From contig NC_005125.1 of NCBI RefSeq assembly GCF_000011385.1, forward strand, positions 868,001 to 932,000: 64,000 nt of DNA, read 5' to 3'. Source of the stretch: Gloeobacter violaceus PCC 7421. Lineage in GTDB: Bacteria; Cyanobacteriota; Cyanobacteriia; Gloeobacterales; Gloeobacteraceae. The notes below the pieces were generated by a model. It saw nothing but the letters and a program-made list of their open reading frames with translations. It was not told the origin of the DNA and did not search any database. Made by a program: the position numbers and the translations under genes. The stretch's first letter is position 1. Every line of letters begins with the position of its first letter. Shown here one piece after another: positions 46,067 through 54,603 of the stretch.

Positions 46067-47704
46067 TTGGAGCGTAAGAAGGCCATTGTCATCGGTTCGG
46101 GTGTCGGCGGGCTTTCGCTGGGGATCCGTCTGCAGAGCCTCGGGTTTGACACGACGATCTTCGAGAAGCTGGACGGACCGGGCGGGCGGGCCTACGTGCG
46201 CCGCGCCGAGGGCTTCACCTTCGACATGGGGCCGACGGTGATCACCGTGCCCCACTTTATCGAGGAACTGTTCGCCCTTGAACGGGATCAACCTGCACTC
46301 GATAAGCCGGACTTTCCGGCAGCTGTCCTGGATGAAAACCGCCGAATCACCTCGGGGGTGAGCGGGGGACCGGCCACCTCGAAGTATGTCCAGATCATTC
46401 CGATTTTGCCCTTCTACCGCATTTACTTCGACGACGGGACACACTTTGACTACGACGGCGATCCCGAGCGCACCCGCGAGCAGATCCGCGCCATCGCACC
46501 GGAAGATCTCGAAGGCTACGAGCGCTTTCACCGCGACGCGCGGGCCATCTTCGAGCGCGGTTTTCTGGAGCTGGGATTTACCTACTTTCGCGACGTGCCC
46601 TCGATGCTGCGCATCGCCCCGGATCTGGTGAAGCTGGATGCGGTGCGGCCGTTGTTTTCGTTCGTGAAGCGCTACTTCAAAAGCGACAAGCTCCGGCAGG
46701 TCTTCAGCTTTGAGCCCTTGCTGGTGGGCGGCAACCCGCTCGCGGTGCCCGCCATCTACGCGATGATCCATTTTGTCGAGAAGACCTGGGGTATCCACTT
46801 CGCCATGGGCGGCACGGGGGCACTCGTGCGCGGCTTCGTGCGCAAATTCGAAGAACTGGGCGGGACGATGCGCTATGGGAGCGAAGTCGCCCGCATCGAA
46901 ATCGAAGGCAGCGGCAAGCATCGCCGGGCCACCGCCGTTGTGCCGGCGGACGGCAGCCGCCACCCGGCGGACCTCGTCGCTTCCAACGGCGATTACGTCA
47001 ACACGTACTTGAAGCTCATCGACCGCGTCCACCGGCCGAGCCACCCGGACATACGCCTGAAGCTCGCGCGCCAATCGATGTCGCTGCTGGTCGTTTACTT
47101 CGGCTTTCGCTCGGACGGATTGAATCTAGACCTCAGACACCACAACATCATCCTCGGTCCGCGTTACGAAGAATTGCTCAAGGACATCTTCGGCCGGAAG
47201 ATCCTAGCGGAGGACTTCTCGCAGTACCTGCACATTCCTTCGATTACCGACCCGAGCCTGGCGCCGCCGGGGCACCACTGCGCCTATACCCTCGTACCCG
47301 TCCCCCACAACGGCAGCGGCCTCGACTGGTCGAAACTCGCCGATCCTTTCGTAGACCGGGTGCTGCGCTTTTTGGACGAGCGCGGGTATATTCCGGGGCT
47401 GGGCGAGCGGCTCGTCTACAAGAGCTTCATCACCCCCGACTACTTCGAGCACACGCTCAACAGCCGGCTGGGCAACGGCTTCGGCATCGAGCCGGTGCTG
47501 TGGCAGTCGGCGTACTTTCGCCCCCACAACAAAAGCGAAGACATCGCCAACTTCTACTTAGTCGGCGCCAACACCCAACCCGGCGGCGGTACCCCGGCGG
47601 TGATGATGTCCGCCAAGATGACGGCCCGGGAGATCGCCCGCGACTTCGATATTCCCTTTGATGTCGTGGATAGACCGCAGGTGCGCGGGACGGTCGCGAA
47701 GTAG
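46067..47704 (+). CDS. crtI: Bacterial-type phytoene desaturase
   Basis: CrtI converts phytoene to lycopene in one enzyme. The protein of 545 residues has the FAD motif [44 protein letters not shown], and the C-terminal signature [23 protein letters not shown]. Most cyanobacteria use CrtP, CrtQ and CrtH; Gloeobacter is the known exception with CrtI. The TTG at 46067 is preceded by an AAGGGAG ribosome binding site and directly precedes the FAD motif. No crtB is adjacent. Confidence 0.92.
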   Translation: MERKKAIVIGSGVGGLSLGIRLQSLGFDTTIFEKLDGPGGRAYVRRAEGFTFDMGPTVITVPHFIEELFALERDQPALDKPDFPAAVLDENRRITSGVSGGPATSKYVQIIPILPFYRIYFDDGTHFDYDGDPERTREQIRAIAPEDLEGYERFHRDARAIFERGFLELGFTYFRDVPSMLRIAPDLVKLDAVRPLFSFVKRYFKSDKLRQVFSFEPLLVGGNPLAVPAIYAMIHFVEKTWGIHFAMGGTGALVRGFVRKFEELGGTMRYGSEVARIEIEGSGKHRRATAVVPADGSRHPADLVASNGDYVNTYLKLIDRVHRPSHPDIRLKLARQSMSLLVVYFGFRSDGLNLDLRHHNIILGPRYEELLKDIFGRKILAEDFSQYLHIPSITDPSLAPPGHHCAYTLVPVPHNGSGLDWSKLADPFVDRVLRFLDERGYIPGLGERLVYKSFITPDYFEHTLNSRLGNGFGIEPVLWQSAYFRPHNKSEDIANFYLVGANTQPGGGTPAVMMSAKMTAREIARDFDIPFDVVDRPQVRGTVAK

Positions 47705-47768
47705 GTCGGCTGGGTATATTACTGGAAGTGCCTATCGGCGCGAGACACGCGAAGCGGGGAGGAGCAGC

Positions 47769-48263
47769 ATGACTTCCAAAGCGGATTTTTCGGCCGGGGA
47801 GTGGCGCCTGTTGCGGGAGACGCCCCTCAGCATCGGGGCGGCGGTGATGGTGGCAGATACCGCGAGCGGTTTTTTCGGGATGCTCCAGGAGGGCGTGGCC
47901 CTCGCCATGGGAGCGATTGCCTGCGCCGCCGATTTTCCCGACAACGTCATTATCAAAGGCATCCTCTCCGAGGAAAAGCAACTGGACACCAAGCCCCGCC
48001 TCGATAGCCCCGAAGCGCGCACCCAATTCAAAGCCGAGACGCTCGATCTGTGCCGCCGAAGTGTGGCCCTGCTCGCCGAAAAAGCCACCCCTCAGGAAGC
48101 CGAGCAGTACCGCCGCTGGCTCGCGGCCATCGCCCGTAAGGTGGCCGAGGCCGCCAAAGAAGGCGGATTTATGGGTATCGGCGGCAAGCGGGTGAGCGAG
48201 GCGGAGGCGGTTTATCTGACAGAAATCGACACTGCCCTCGGCGTGGGGACGCAGGCCGGTTGA
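47769..48263 (+). CDS. Conserved protein of unknown function, 164 residues
   Basis: This soluble, largely helical protein starts SKADFSAGEWRLLRETPLSIGAAVMVADTASG. It contains LDTKPRLDSPEARTQFKAETLDLC and ends GKRVSEAEAVYLTEIDTALGV. I know similar bacterial proteins but no function for them. It has a good ribosome binding site (GGGGAGG) and directly abuts the NUDIX gene, with the stop immediately followed by the next ATG. It lies in the crtI-to-chlD run. Confidence 0.7.
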   Translation: MTSKADFSAGEWRLLRETPLSIGAAVMVADTASGFFGMLQEGVALAMGAIACAADFPDNVIIKGILSEEKQLDTKPRLDSPEARTQFKAETLDLCRRSVALLAEKATPQEAEQYRRWLAAIARKVAEAAKEGGFMGIGGKRVSEAEAVYLTEIDTALGVGTQAG

Positions 48264-48656
48264 ATGCCCAAAGCAATTGCCATCGGCATCGTGTGCTTCG
48301 CAGGCAAAGTGCTCATCGATCGCAGGCCCGTGGACGCGGCGCTGGGTGGGTTGTGGGAGTTTCCCGGCGGCAAAATCCTCCCCGGAGAGACACCTGAGGC
48401 GTGCGTGGCCCGCGAGGTGCTGGAGGAAGTGGGACTTACCGTAACCGTGGGCGAACTGCTGGCTATTCTGGAGCACGACTACTCCGATTTTTTCGTCCGC
48501 ATCCGCGCCTACCTGTGCCACAGTGAGAGCGACGCCGCCCGGGCGATCGCCTGCGATGCCGTCGAGTGGGTGGAGCCGCGGGAACTGGATGGCTACACGT
48601 TTCCGGTGGCGAACGCCCCGCTTATCCCGCTGATTCAGCAGCGCCTTTGCCCATGA
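48264..48656 (+). CDS. MutT-like NUDIX hydrolase
   Basis: This 130-residue protein carries the full NUDIX box [23 protein letters not shown] near residues 35-57 and the flanking [20 protein letters not shown] of 8-oxo-dGTP hydrolases. It probably cleans the nucleotide pool. It overlaps the start of chlD by 4 bases (ATGA). Confidence 0.93.
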   Translation: MPKAIAIGIVCFAGKVLIDRRPVDAALGGLWEFPGGKILPGETPEACVAREVLEEVGLTVTVGELLAILEHDYSDFFVRIRAYLCHSESDAARAIACDAVEWVEPRELDGYTFPVANAPLIPLIQQRLCP

Positions 48657-50662
48657 CTGCCTCTGTGCCCCTTGCCTTTCCGATCACCGCCGTCGTCGCC
48701 CAGGAGGCGATCAAGCTCGCCCTGCTGCTCGCGGTCACCGATCCGGGGCTGGGGGGGGTGGCCATCAGCGGTCGGCGCGGCACGGCCAAATCGGTGATGG
48801 CCCGGGGCATCCACGCCCTGCTGCCGCCCATCGAAGTGATCGCCGGTTGCCCAGCAAACGACGATCCCGACTGGCCCGAATCCTGGTGTGACCAGTGCCG
48901 CCGCCTCTATGCCCAGCAGACTCCCCAACGGGCGATGCGGCCGGTGCCTTTTGTGCAGGTGCCGCTCGGGGCTACCGAGGACCGGGTGATCGGCACCGTC
49001 GATCTCGAAAAATCGATGCGCCTGGGCGAACCGGTCTTTCAGCCGGGGCTGCTCGCCGAGGCGAACCGGGGTATCCTCTACATCGATGAGATCAACCTGC
49101 TCGACAACCAGATCGCCAATTTATTGCTGACAACCCTCAGCGAAGGCATCAACCGCGTCGAGCGTGAGGGCCTCAGCTTTGAGCATGCCTGCGCGATGGT
49201 GTTGCTCGCCACGTTCAACCCTGAAGAGGGCGAACTGCGCGAACACCTGCTCGACCGCATCGCCATCTGCCTGCCCGCCGAGGCGCAGTTGAGCCTGGAG
49301 GAGCGTCTCGAAGTGGTGGACCAGGCGCGCGGGTACGCCCGCGATCCGGCGGCGTTTGTGGCCGCTCACCGCGGCGAGATCGAAGAATTGCAGACGCAGA
49401 TTGTGCTTGCCCGCCAGCGTCTCGCGGAAGTGAGCATCGAAGCTGAGCAGATTGCCTACCTGGTCGAAGAAGCCGTGCGCGGCGAGGTAGAGGGCCACCG
49501 GGCGGAACTGTTTGCCCTCCGGGCGGCGAAGGTGCATTGCGCCCTCGATGGGCGCACCCGCGTCAACGCCGAGGACTTGCGCCGGGCGGTCGAGCTGGTG
49601 ATTATTCCGCGCTCGACGGTGATCCCCTCGGAGGAGCCCCCACCGCCGCCACCCCCACCGCCACCGCCTCCCACCGACGAGCAGGAGCAGGACGAGGACG
49701 AGCAGCAGGACGACGACCCCGAGGAAAACGACACTGACGAGCAGGAGGAGCAGGAAGCGCCCCCGAGCCTACCCGAGGATTTTGTCTTCGACGCCGAGGG
49801 GGTCATTCTCGATCCGAGGCTATTGGCCTTTGCCCAGACGGTGCGGCGCAAGAGCAAATCCGGGGCGCGCACCAAGATTTATTCCGACTCGCGCGGCCGT
49901 TACGTCAAGCCGATCCTGCCCCGGGGCCGGGTGAACCGCATCGCTGTAGATGCCACCCTGCGCGCCGCCGCCCCGCACCAGAAAGCCCGCCGCGAGCGCG
50001 AACCGGGTAGACGGGTGATTGTCGAAGCGGGCGATGTGCGCGCCAAGCGCCTGGCGCGCAAGGCCGGGGCGCTCATCACCTTTGTGGTCGACGCCAGCGG
50101 CTCGATGGCCCTCAACCGGATGCGCTCAGCCAAAGGTGCCGTGTTGAAACTGCTCACCGAGGCCTATCAAAACCGCGACAAGGTGGCACTCGTTCCCTTT
50201 CGCGGCGAAAAAGCGGACGTGCTGCTGCCGCCCACCCGCTCGATCGCCCAGGCCCGCAGGCGCCTGGAATCATTGCCTTGCGGTGGCGGTTCGCCCTTGG
50301 CCCACGCCCTCAGCCAGGCGATCCGCCTGGGGGTGAACGCCCAGAGCGCGGGCGATGTCGGCCAGGTGATTATCGTGGCGATTACCGACGGCCGGGGCAA
50401 CATACCCCTCGCCCGCTCGCTGGGCGAACCGCCGGGGGACGACAAACCCGACATCAAGGGTGAACTGCTCGCCCTCGCGGGCCGCATCCGTACCCTGGGT
50501 TTCAAGTTGCTGGTCATCGACACCGAGAACCGCTTCGTCTCCACCGGTTTTGCCAAAGAACTGACCACCCAGGCGGGCGGGCGCTACTTTTATCTGCCCC
50601 GCGCCAGCGAGCAGACCCTGGCGCGGGCCACCCAGGACGCGATTGCCGAACTGCGCGACTGA
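48653..50662 (+). CDS. chlD: Magnesium chelatase subunit D
   Basis: ChlD works with ChlI and ChlH to insert magnesium into protoporphyrin IX. The 669-residue protein has an AAA+ domain ([48 protein letters not shown]-like strand at [21 protein letters not shown]). A proline run and a very acidic linker lie at about 325-375. The C-terminal von Willebrand A domain has the MIDAS motif [17 protein letters not shown]. The ATG at 48653 overlaps the NUDIX stop. Confidence 0.96.
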   Translation: MTASVPLAFPITAVVAQEAIKLALLLAVTDPGLGGVAISGRRGTAKSVMARGIHALLPPIEVIAGCPANDDPDWPESWCDQCRRLYAQQTPQRAMRPVPFVQVPLGATEDRVIGTVDLEKSMRLGEPVFQPGLLAEANRGILYIDEINLLDNQIANLLLTTLSEGINRVEREGLSFEHACAMVLLATFNPEEGELREHLLDRIAICLPAEAQLSLEERLEVVDQARGYARDPAAFVAAHRGEIEELQTQIVLARQRLAEVSIEAEQIAYLVEEAVRGEVEGHRAELFALRAAKVHCALDGRTRVNAEDLRRAVELVIIPRSTVIPSEEPPPPPPPPPPPPTDEQEQDEDEQQDDDPEENDTDEQEEQEAPPSLPEDFVFDAEGVILDPRLLAFAQTVRRKSKSGARTKIYSDSRGRYVKPILPRGRVNRIAVDATLRAAAPHQKARREREPGRRVIVEAGDVRAKRLARKAGALITFVVDASGSMALNRMRSAKGAVLKLLTEAYQNRDKVALVPFRGEKADVLLPPTRSIAQARRRLESLPCGGGSPLAHALSQAIRLGVNAQSAGDVGQVIIVAITDGRGNIPLARSLGEPPGDDKPDIKGELLALAGRIRTLGFKLLVIDTENRFVSTGFAKELTTQAGGRYFYLPRASEQTLARATQDAIAELRD

Positions 50663-51067
50663 GACCGCTCAGAAAAGTCCCACAGAAGCTTTTCGCCGCC
50701 ACTGTGGGACATGGTATTACGCTGCATTTTGGGAGTAAACAACCACCAGCAACATGACTGGAGGCTTCACCGCTCAACCGAAAATTGAGCGCCTCGGCCC
50801 GTCTACAGAGGCCGTTCGCCCAGGGAAACCCAGAAGCTGTACAGGCAATCTGTGCATAGCCCCGGTGCGACTCAGTCAATCTATCACGGGGGCGGGGATC
50901 AAGCCTGTGGCTGTAACAGAACATTGCCTTTGCAACAGCAAAGCTTTCGAGGCTCTCGATATCCCGATTGACAATCGCATCGGGTGTTTTGCTGTAAAGG
51001 GATCGGCTGCTCTACGATAGAGGCCAGAACGCTGCGAAAACCATTCCTCTTTTACTGGAGCATCTCC
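50663..51067. other. 405-base non-coding stretch with several hairpins
   Basis: The stretch begins with a 9-bp hairpin (GTCCCACAG and CTGTGGGAC, 50677-50710) that may end the chlD transcript. Further small hairpins follow, such as CGCTCAA/TTGAGCG near 50769-50788, CGGCC/GGCCG near 50795-50815 and TGTACAG/CTGTGCA near 50837-50855. The short open frames in it look non-genic. It may hold a structured RNA or a remnant of a mobile element; neither could be recognised. Confidence 0.4.
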
Positions 51068-51655
51068 ATGGTCAGCGTCCCCAGACGGATGTCCCCTGCC
51101 GAGTACATCGAGTGGGAGACCCACCAGCAAATCCGGCACGAGTACGTGAATGGCGAAATTTTCGCTATGACGGGTAGCAGCATTGCCCACAACACGATCG
51201 CTGTCAATGTAGCCAGGTTGATTGGCAACTACCTGGAGGACTCGAGGAGTCCCTGCCGGGTCTTCGTCTCCGATGTCAAAGCCCAGATCACCGAGGACGG
51301 TCCGTTCTATTACCCAGATGTGATGGCTACCTGTGACGAACGCGATCGCAATGCCGTCTACACCATTCGCCATCCCTGCTTGATTGTCGAAGTGCTCTCT
51401 CCGACCACCGAGGCTTTCGATCGTGGCGACAAGTTCGGCGACTACCGGCGCATCGACACGTTGCAAGAATACATGCTTTTCGATTCGCGCAAGCTTGCTG
51501 TGGAGCATTACCGCCGCGAGTCGGAGCGTACCTGGAAACTGGTGCTCTACGCCGCTGAAGACACCATGCACCTGGAAAGCCTAGATTGCGAACTGGCGAT
51601 TGCAAGGTGCTACAAAGACGTGATTTTCGAGGACGCTCTATCGGCTCAACGTTAA
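51068..51655 (+). CDS. Uma2-family (DUF820) PD-(D/E)XK nuclease-like protein
   Basis: This protein of 195 residues matches the Uma2 pattern closely: MSPAEYIEWETHQQIRHEYVNGEIFAM, YYPDVMATCD, HPCLIVEVLSPTTEAFDRGDKFGDYRRI and LQEYMLFDSRKLAVEHYRR. The acidic and Lys residues of the nuclease site are present. The real target is unknown. It is the second family member in the window and differs considerably from the one at 11631. The start at 51068 fits the family. Confidence 0.9.
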   Translation: MVSVPRRMSPAEYIEWETHQQIRHEYVNGEIFAMTGSSIAHNTIAVNVARLIGNYLEDSRSPCRVFVSDVKAQITEDGPFYYPDVMATCDERDRNAVYTIRHPCLIVEVLSPTTEAFDRGDKFGDYRRIDTLQEYMLFDSRKLAVEHYRRESERTWKLVLYAAEDTMHLESLDCELAIARCYKDVIFEDALSAQR

Positions 51656-51789
51656 GGGTTGACCGAGCATGGGCGAGAGCGTGACTACTTGTATTTTGTC
51701 ACCCCTTTACGCAACACACAGATGACGATTCTTACGCCGTCTTGACAATTGCCACTGCTTTGCATAGGCTTTCTGGAGAATCTTTCTGC

Positions 51790-51821
51790 GCAGGAACATT
51801 TGGACGCAGGAACATTTGGAC
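51790..51821. repeat. 16-base perfect tandem repeat at the IS target
   Basis: GCAGGAACATTTGGAC occurs twice head to tail (51790-51805 and 51806-51821). The last 9 bases of the second copy are the left target-site duplication of the IS element. The native gene downstream would have had both copies directly before its ATG. Confidence 0.9.
51813..51821. repeat. Left 9-base target-site duplication
   Basis: CATTTGGAC flanks the IS element on its left and is repeated exactly on its right at 52982-52990. This proves insertion by transposition and allows the original target to be rebuilt. Confidence 0.9.
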
Positions 51822-51857
51822 CAGAAGTGTTGAATGTCAGGAATTGATCCTACAAAA

Positions 51858-51888
51858 ACAGCTCGAAGTCGTGTAAACTTCGAGCTGT
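51858..51888. other. Hairpin inside the left end of the IS
   Basis: A perfect 12-bp stem (ACAGCTCGAAGT and complement) with a short loop lies between the left terminal repeat and the transposase start. In other insertion sequences such hairpins block read-in transcription or translation from outside promoters. Confidence 0.65.
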
Positions 51889-51912
51889 GTTCAATTTCAT
51901 TATGTTGAGACA

Positions 51913-52968
51913 ATGCTACTCGATTTTCCGCAACTTGTCAAAACCGCTCTGTCTTCCTTGCCCAATGATGATTTTCCTGTTCTCGATTCCAGGCTCTTTT
52001 TCAGTTGCTGGCTTGCCCTGGTGATGGACAAAAGTACCGTCAGCATGCGGGACCTCTTCAAACGCGTCAACCACACTGGCATCCCCGTCGATATCTCCAC
52101 TTTTTCCAAAGCCTGCAAGTCCCGCTCTCTCCAAATCTTCGAGCAGTTGTATCAGGCCTTGCTGGTCCGGGTCAGGCGAGAACTGCCCGCTAAAAAACTA
52201 CATCCTTGCCCAATTGACTCGACGGTAGTCGGCTTGACAAGCAAATTGCTATGGGCACAAGACTATCACCAGGTCAAACTGCTCACCTGCCTTGAACACG
52301 GCAGCGGCGCCACCGAGGGTAGCCTGATCAACTTTGGCTACGACCACGATTCCAACTTCGTAAATGATATGCTTGAAGCGATTCCTGAAAATGGCGTAGG
52401 TATATTCGACCGGGGCTTTGCAGGACTGGAATATCTAAAAAATGCCCAGGCATCAAGCAAATATTTTTTAATGCGCATCCCGAGCAATTACAAGCTCACC
52501 TTCGAGGGCAATGCTGGCCAGATGCGGGTGGGAACGGGCAAAGAGTCCGGGGTGTATCGGGTGGTCAACTTCTGCGATATCGAGAACCGGGCTGAGTATC
52601 GATTGGTCACCAATTTGCCTGCCGAAGGCGAATGGTTAGTCAGGGACGAGGAGGTGATGGAACTGTACCGTCAACGCTGGCAAATAGAGCTGTTATGGAA
52701 GTTTCTGAAAATGCATTTGAAGCTGAAGCGGCTGATGACAAAAAATGAGAATGGTATCCGGATGCAGCTCTACATCACCCTGATTGCCCACCTGTTGCTG
52801 GAACTGGTGAGCGTGCCGAAGATTTGGGGGAGCCAACGGTTGGATAAGTTGCGCTACTTGCAATGTTGTATGTGCCAAGAAATCAGTTATGTGCATTGGC
52901 TAGGAAAATTACTCGGTAGCCAGAGGCGTAGAGCGCGGCTGCCCAGAGCGTGTACATATGTCCATTGA
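51913..52968 (+). CDS. IS4-family DDE transposase
   Basis: This 351-residue transposase has the acidic triad in typical surroundings: PIDSTVVGL near residue 99 (Asp), GIFDRGFAGLEYL near 165 (Asp) and ELYRQRWQIELLWKFLK near 255 (Glu, the YREK-like motif). The frame is intact. Its stop codon reaches the first base of the right terminal repeat. It is probably active or recently active. Confidence 0.92.
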   Translation: MLLDFPQLVKTALSSLPNDDFPVLDSRLFFSCWLALVMDKSTVSMRDLFKRVNHTGIPVDISTFSKACKSRSLQIFEQLYQALLVRVRRELPAKKLHPCPIDSTVVGLTSKLLWAQDYHQVKLLTCLEHGSGATEGSLINFGYDHDSNFVNDMLEAIPENGVGIFDRGFAGLEYLKNAQASSKYFLMRIPSNYKLTFEGNAGQMRVGTGKESGVYRVVNFCDIENRAEYRLVTNLPAEGEWLVRDEEVMELYRQRWQIELLWKFLKMHLKLKRLMTKNENGIRMQLYITLIAHLLLELVSVPKIWGSQRLDKLRYLQCCMCQEISYVHWLGKLLGSQRRRARLPRACTYVH

Positions 52969-52981
52969 TTCAACATTTCTG

Positions 52982-52990
52982 CATTTGGAC
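52982..52990. repeat. Right 9-base target-site duplication
   Basis: CATTTGGAC matches the left duplication exactly. The ATG of the next gene begins at the following base. Confidence 0.9.
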
Positions 52991-53803
52991 ATGGAAGAGG
53001 AAGATTTCCTTCAAGGCGATCTAGGTTGCAGCGAGAGCGCTACCTACATCGACACGCTCCACAGAAACACAGATTTTGAAAGCTTGAGTCAATTTGGAGA
53101 AGAGCAAACTTCAGGCGAAGAATGGCATGAAGAGCTCCAGCAAGAGTACAGACCACAGGAGGTTGCTTACGGATTCCAGGAGCAGACTAGCCTGGACGAT
53201 AAGTCTGAGCTGTGGTCGTCTGCAGATTACTCGCAGAATTGGACTGAAAATCCAGAGCATTGGTGGGCACAGGCCCATGAAGACTTCCAGCAGCCTGACC
53301 AAAGCCAAGGAGTGATCGACAGTTATGTGGCCACTAGAATCGGTTTCGGCAGTGAAACTGAGGGACAGTTATTAGATACAGATACTGACCTTATCGCCGG
53401 GCGGCCAACAGATTCATCGGATTATGCTGGAGACTATCCGAATGGTTATCCTGACGATAGATTGTGTGCATTTGAACATGAGCTGGCAAAGAAGTACCCG
53501 GAAACTCCCCAGCAAAAGCGGGCTGAAGAAGAGCGGCGTTCGATGGAGCAAGTGACCTACCCCGGGATTTACGGCGGTTTGGCAGGTATGGGGACCGGTG
53601 CTTTGGGAGGAGCTTTAGGTGGTGCTGTGGGTGGTCCTGCAGGCATGGCATTTGGTATGGCTGTAGGCAGCTTGGCGGGGGGTATCGGTGGAACGATCTA
53701 CGGCGAAAAGGTGCGCCAGGACAATGCTTGGGTTCTTGATGCTCATCAGCATTGTGAGGAACATGGCACGCAGGCTCCTTACACAAAACCAGACAAACCT
53801 TAA
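52991..53803 (+). CDS. Acidic protein with C-terminal glycine-zipper, cut off from its promoter by the IS
   Basis: The protein of 270 residues has a very acidic, Gln/Glu/Trp-rich N-terminal 170 residues (for example NWTENPEHWWAQAHEDFQQ). A C-terminal glycine-zipper of about 45 residues follows (GLAGMGTGALGGALGGAVGG and GMAVGSLAGGIGGTIYG), able to form packed membrane helices. There is no signal peptide. The ATG at 52991 directly follows the target duplication. The IS end also supplies an in-frame ATG at 52958 that would add 11 residues. Composition is more AT-rich than in the core genes. I recognise no family. Confidence 0.7.
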   Translation: MEEEDFLQGDLGCSESATYIDTLHRNTDFESLSQFGEEQTSGEEWHEELQQEYRPQEVAYGFQEQTSLDDKSELWSSADYSQNWTENPEHWWAQAHEDFQQPDQSQGVIDSYVATRIGFGSETEGQLLDTDTDLIAGRPTDSSDYAGDYPNGYPDDRLCAFEHELAKKYPETPQQKRAEEERRSMEQVTYPGIYGGLAGMGTGALGGALGGAVGGPAGMAFGMAVGSLAGGIGGTIYGEKVRQDNAWVLDAHQHCEEHGTQAPYTKPDKP

Positions 53804-53818
53804 AAATAAAAGCGCAAC

Positions 53819-54085
53819 ATGGACGGACTGATTAAACCCGAATTTATCGCATGGGCCTTCACTTTCGGCGGTTTAGGCGGTTTAGTATCACAGATGGCGT
53901 TTGCATTGATGGGACGCCCCCTTCTGCGAAGGTTCACCATTGCCTGTGCTCTCGTCGCTTTGGTAGCTGGGGCGTGGAGTTTCTGGCTTAGTCCCTTGGG
54001 CACAAGCATCGCTATCGGCACTTATTTGCTCGGATTGGTCTTTCTCTTGTCTCTATGCATAGGAGTTCTCAAGCTCCGGCATTGA
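53819..54085 (+). CDS. Small membrane protein, possible partner of the glycine-zipper protein
   Basis: This 88-residue protein has three hydrophobic helices (about residues 8-30, 37-56 and 60-82) separated by short charged turns (GRPLLRR). It starts 15 bases after the glycine-zipper gene on the same strand and is probably co-transcribed. Small multi-span proteins next to pore-like proteins often act as immunity or anchor partners; this is inference only. Confidence 0.65.
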   Translation: MDGLIKPEFIAWAFTFGGLGGLVSQMAFALMGRPLLRRFTIACALVALVAGAWSFWLSPLGTSIAIGTYLLGLVFLLSLCIGVLKLRH

Positions 54086-54108
54086 AGGCAGCTTGCTGAG
54101 TGCCAAAA

Positions 54109-54495
54109 TCAGTCTGCAATCAGGGGAACGTGCAGCAACTGCGCGAGGGTGGCAGCGATAGCCGCAGCAAACTGGGGGCGTTCTTCGTAGGCGGGAAGGC
54201 GGTTGACTTTGCCGCCGGGGGTGCGCTCCAGACCGTAGTTGCTGTTGAGGCGCAGTTGTTCTCCCCAGTCGAGTACCTCGATGAGCGTGTTCGCCGGCAG
54301 ATTGCCTATCACCCGAAACACATAGTTGAACGTGTTCTGGCGGGCGGCAGCGACGGTAGAAGGCTCCCCGTAGCCAGCTTTGAGCCTTAGGCGCACCTGC
54401 TCGACCAGGGCCGGGTCGTGCCACTCGTAAAGGAGCCGCGTGTCGAGGGTGAGGGCGAAATAAAATTCTTCGACAGAAACAAAATCCAGCTGCAT
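54109..54495 (-). CDS. Uncharacterised 128-residue protein
   Basis: I do not recognise this soluble protein. It starts QLDFVSVEEFYFALTLDTRLLYEWHD and contains NTFNYVFRVIGNLPANTLIEVLDWGE and a C-terminal helix. Base composition fits the core genome. It is convergent with the small membrane gene before it. Confidence 0.6.
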   Translation of the reverse strand: MQLDFVSVEEFYFALTLDTRLLYEWHDPALVEQVRLRLKAGYGEPSTVAAARQNTFNYVFRVIGNLPANTLIEVLDWGEQLRLNSNYGLERTPGGKVNRLPAYEERPQFAAAIAATLAQLLHVPLIAD

Positions 54496-54603
54496 CCGCG
54501 GCCTGTAAGGCTTGGTATCCAGTAGACGAGATTACCAGCCCTTGCCTCGCTGCGACAATCGCGTCCACAATGAACACTGGGCCACCAAACCACCAAAATC
54601 GCC

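Larger units (their letters stand above)
51822..52981 (+). mobile_element. Complete IS4-like insertion sequence
   Basis: The element is 1160 bases long and has terminal inverted repeats that match in 13 of 14 bases: CAGAAGTGTTGAAT at 51822-51835 and the complement of CAGAAATGTTGAAT at 52968-52981. It is bounded by a 9-base target duplication, CATTTGGAC. It holds one intact DDE transposase gene. Perfect duplications and an unbroken frame suggest recent insertion. Confidence 0.92.

Noticed and set aside
50711-50960. Possible cobalamin riboswitch or group II intron piece
   Set aside because: Short words such as GGGAAAC and GGTGCGACTC are present, but the order and the B12 box or domain V hairpin are not.
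50754-51020. An 88-codon frame between chlD and the Uma2 gene
   Set aside because: It spans several hairpins and has no family resemblance. I considered a TnpB C-terminus but found no zinc-finger or RuvC motif.
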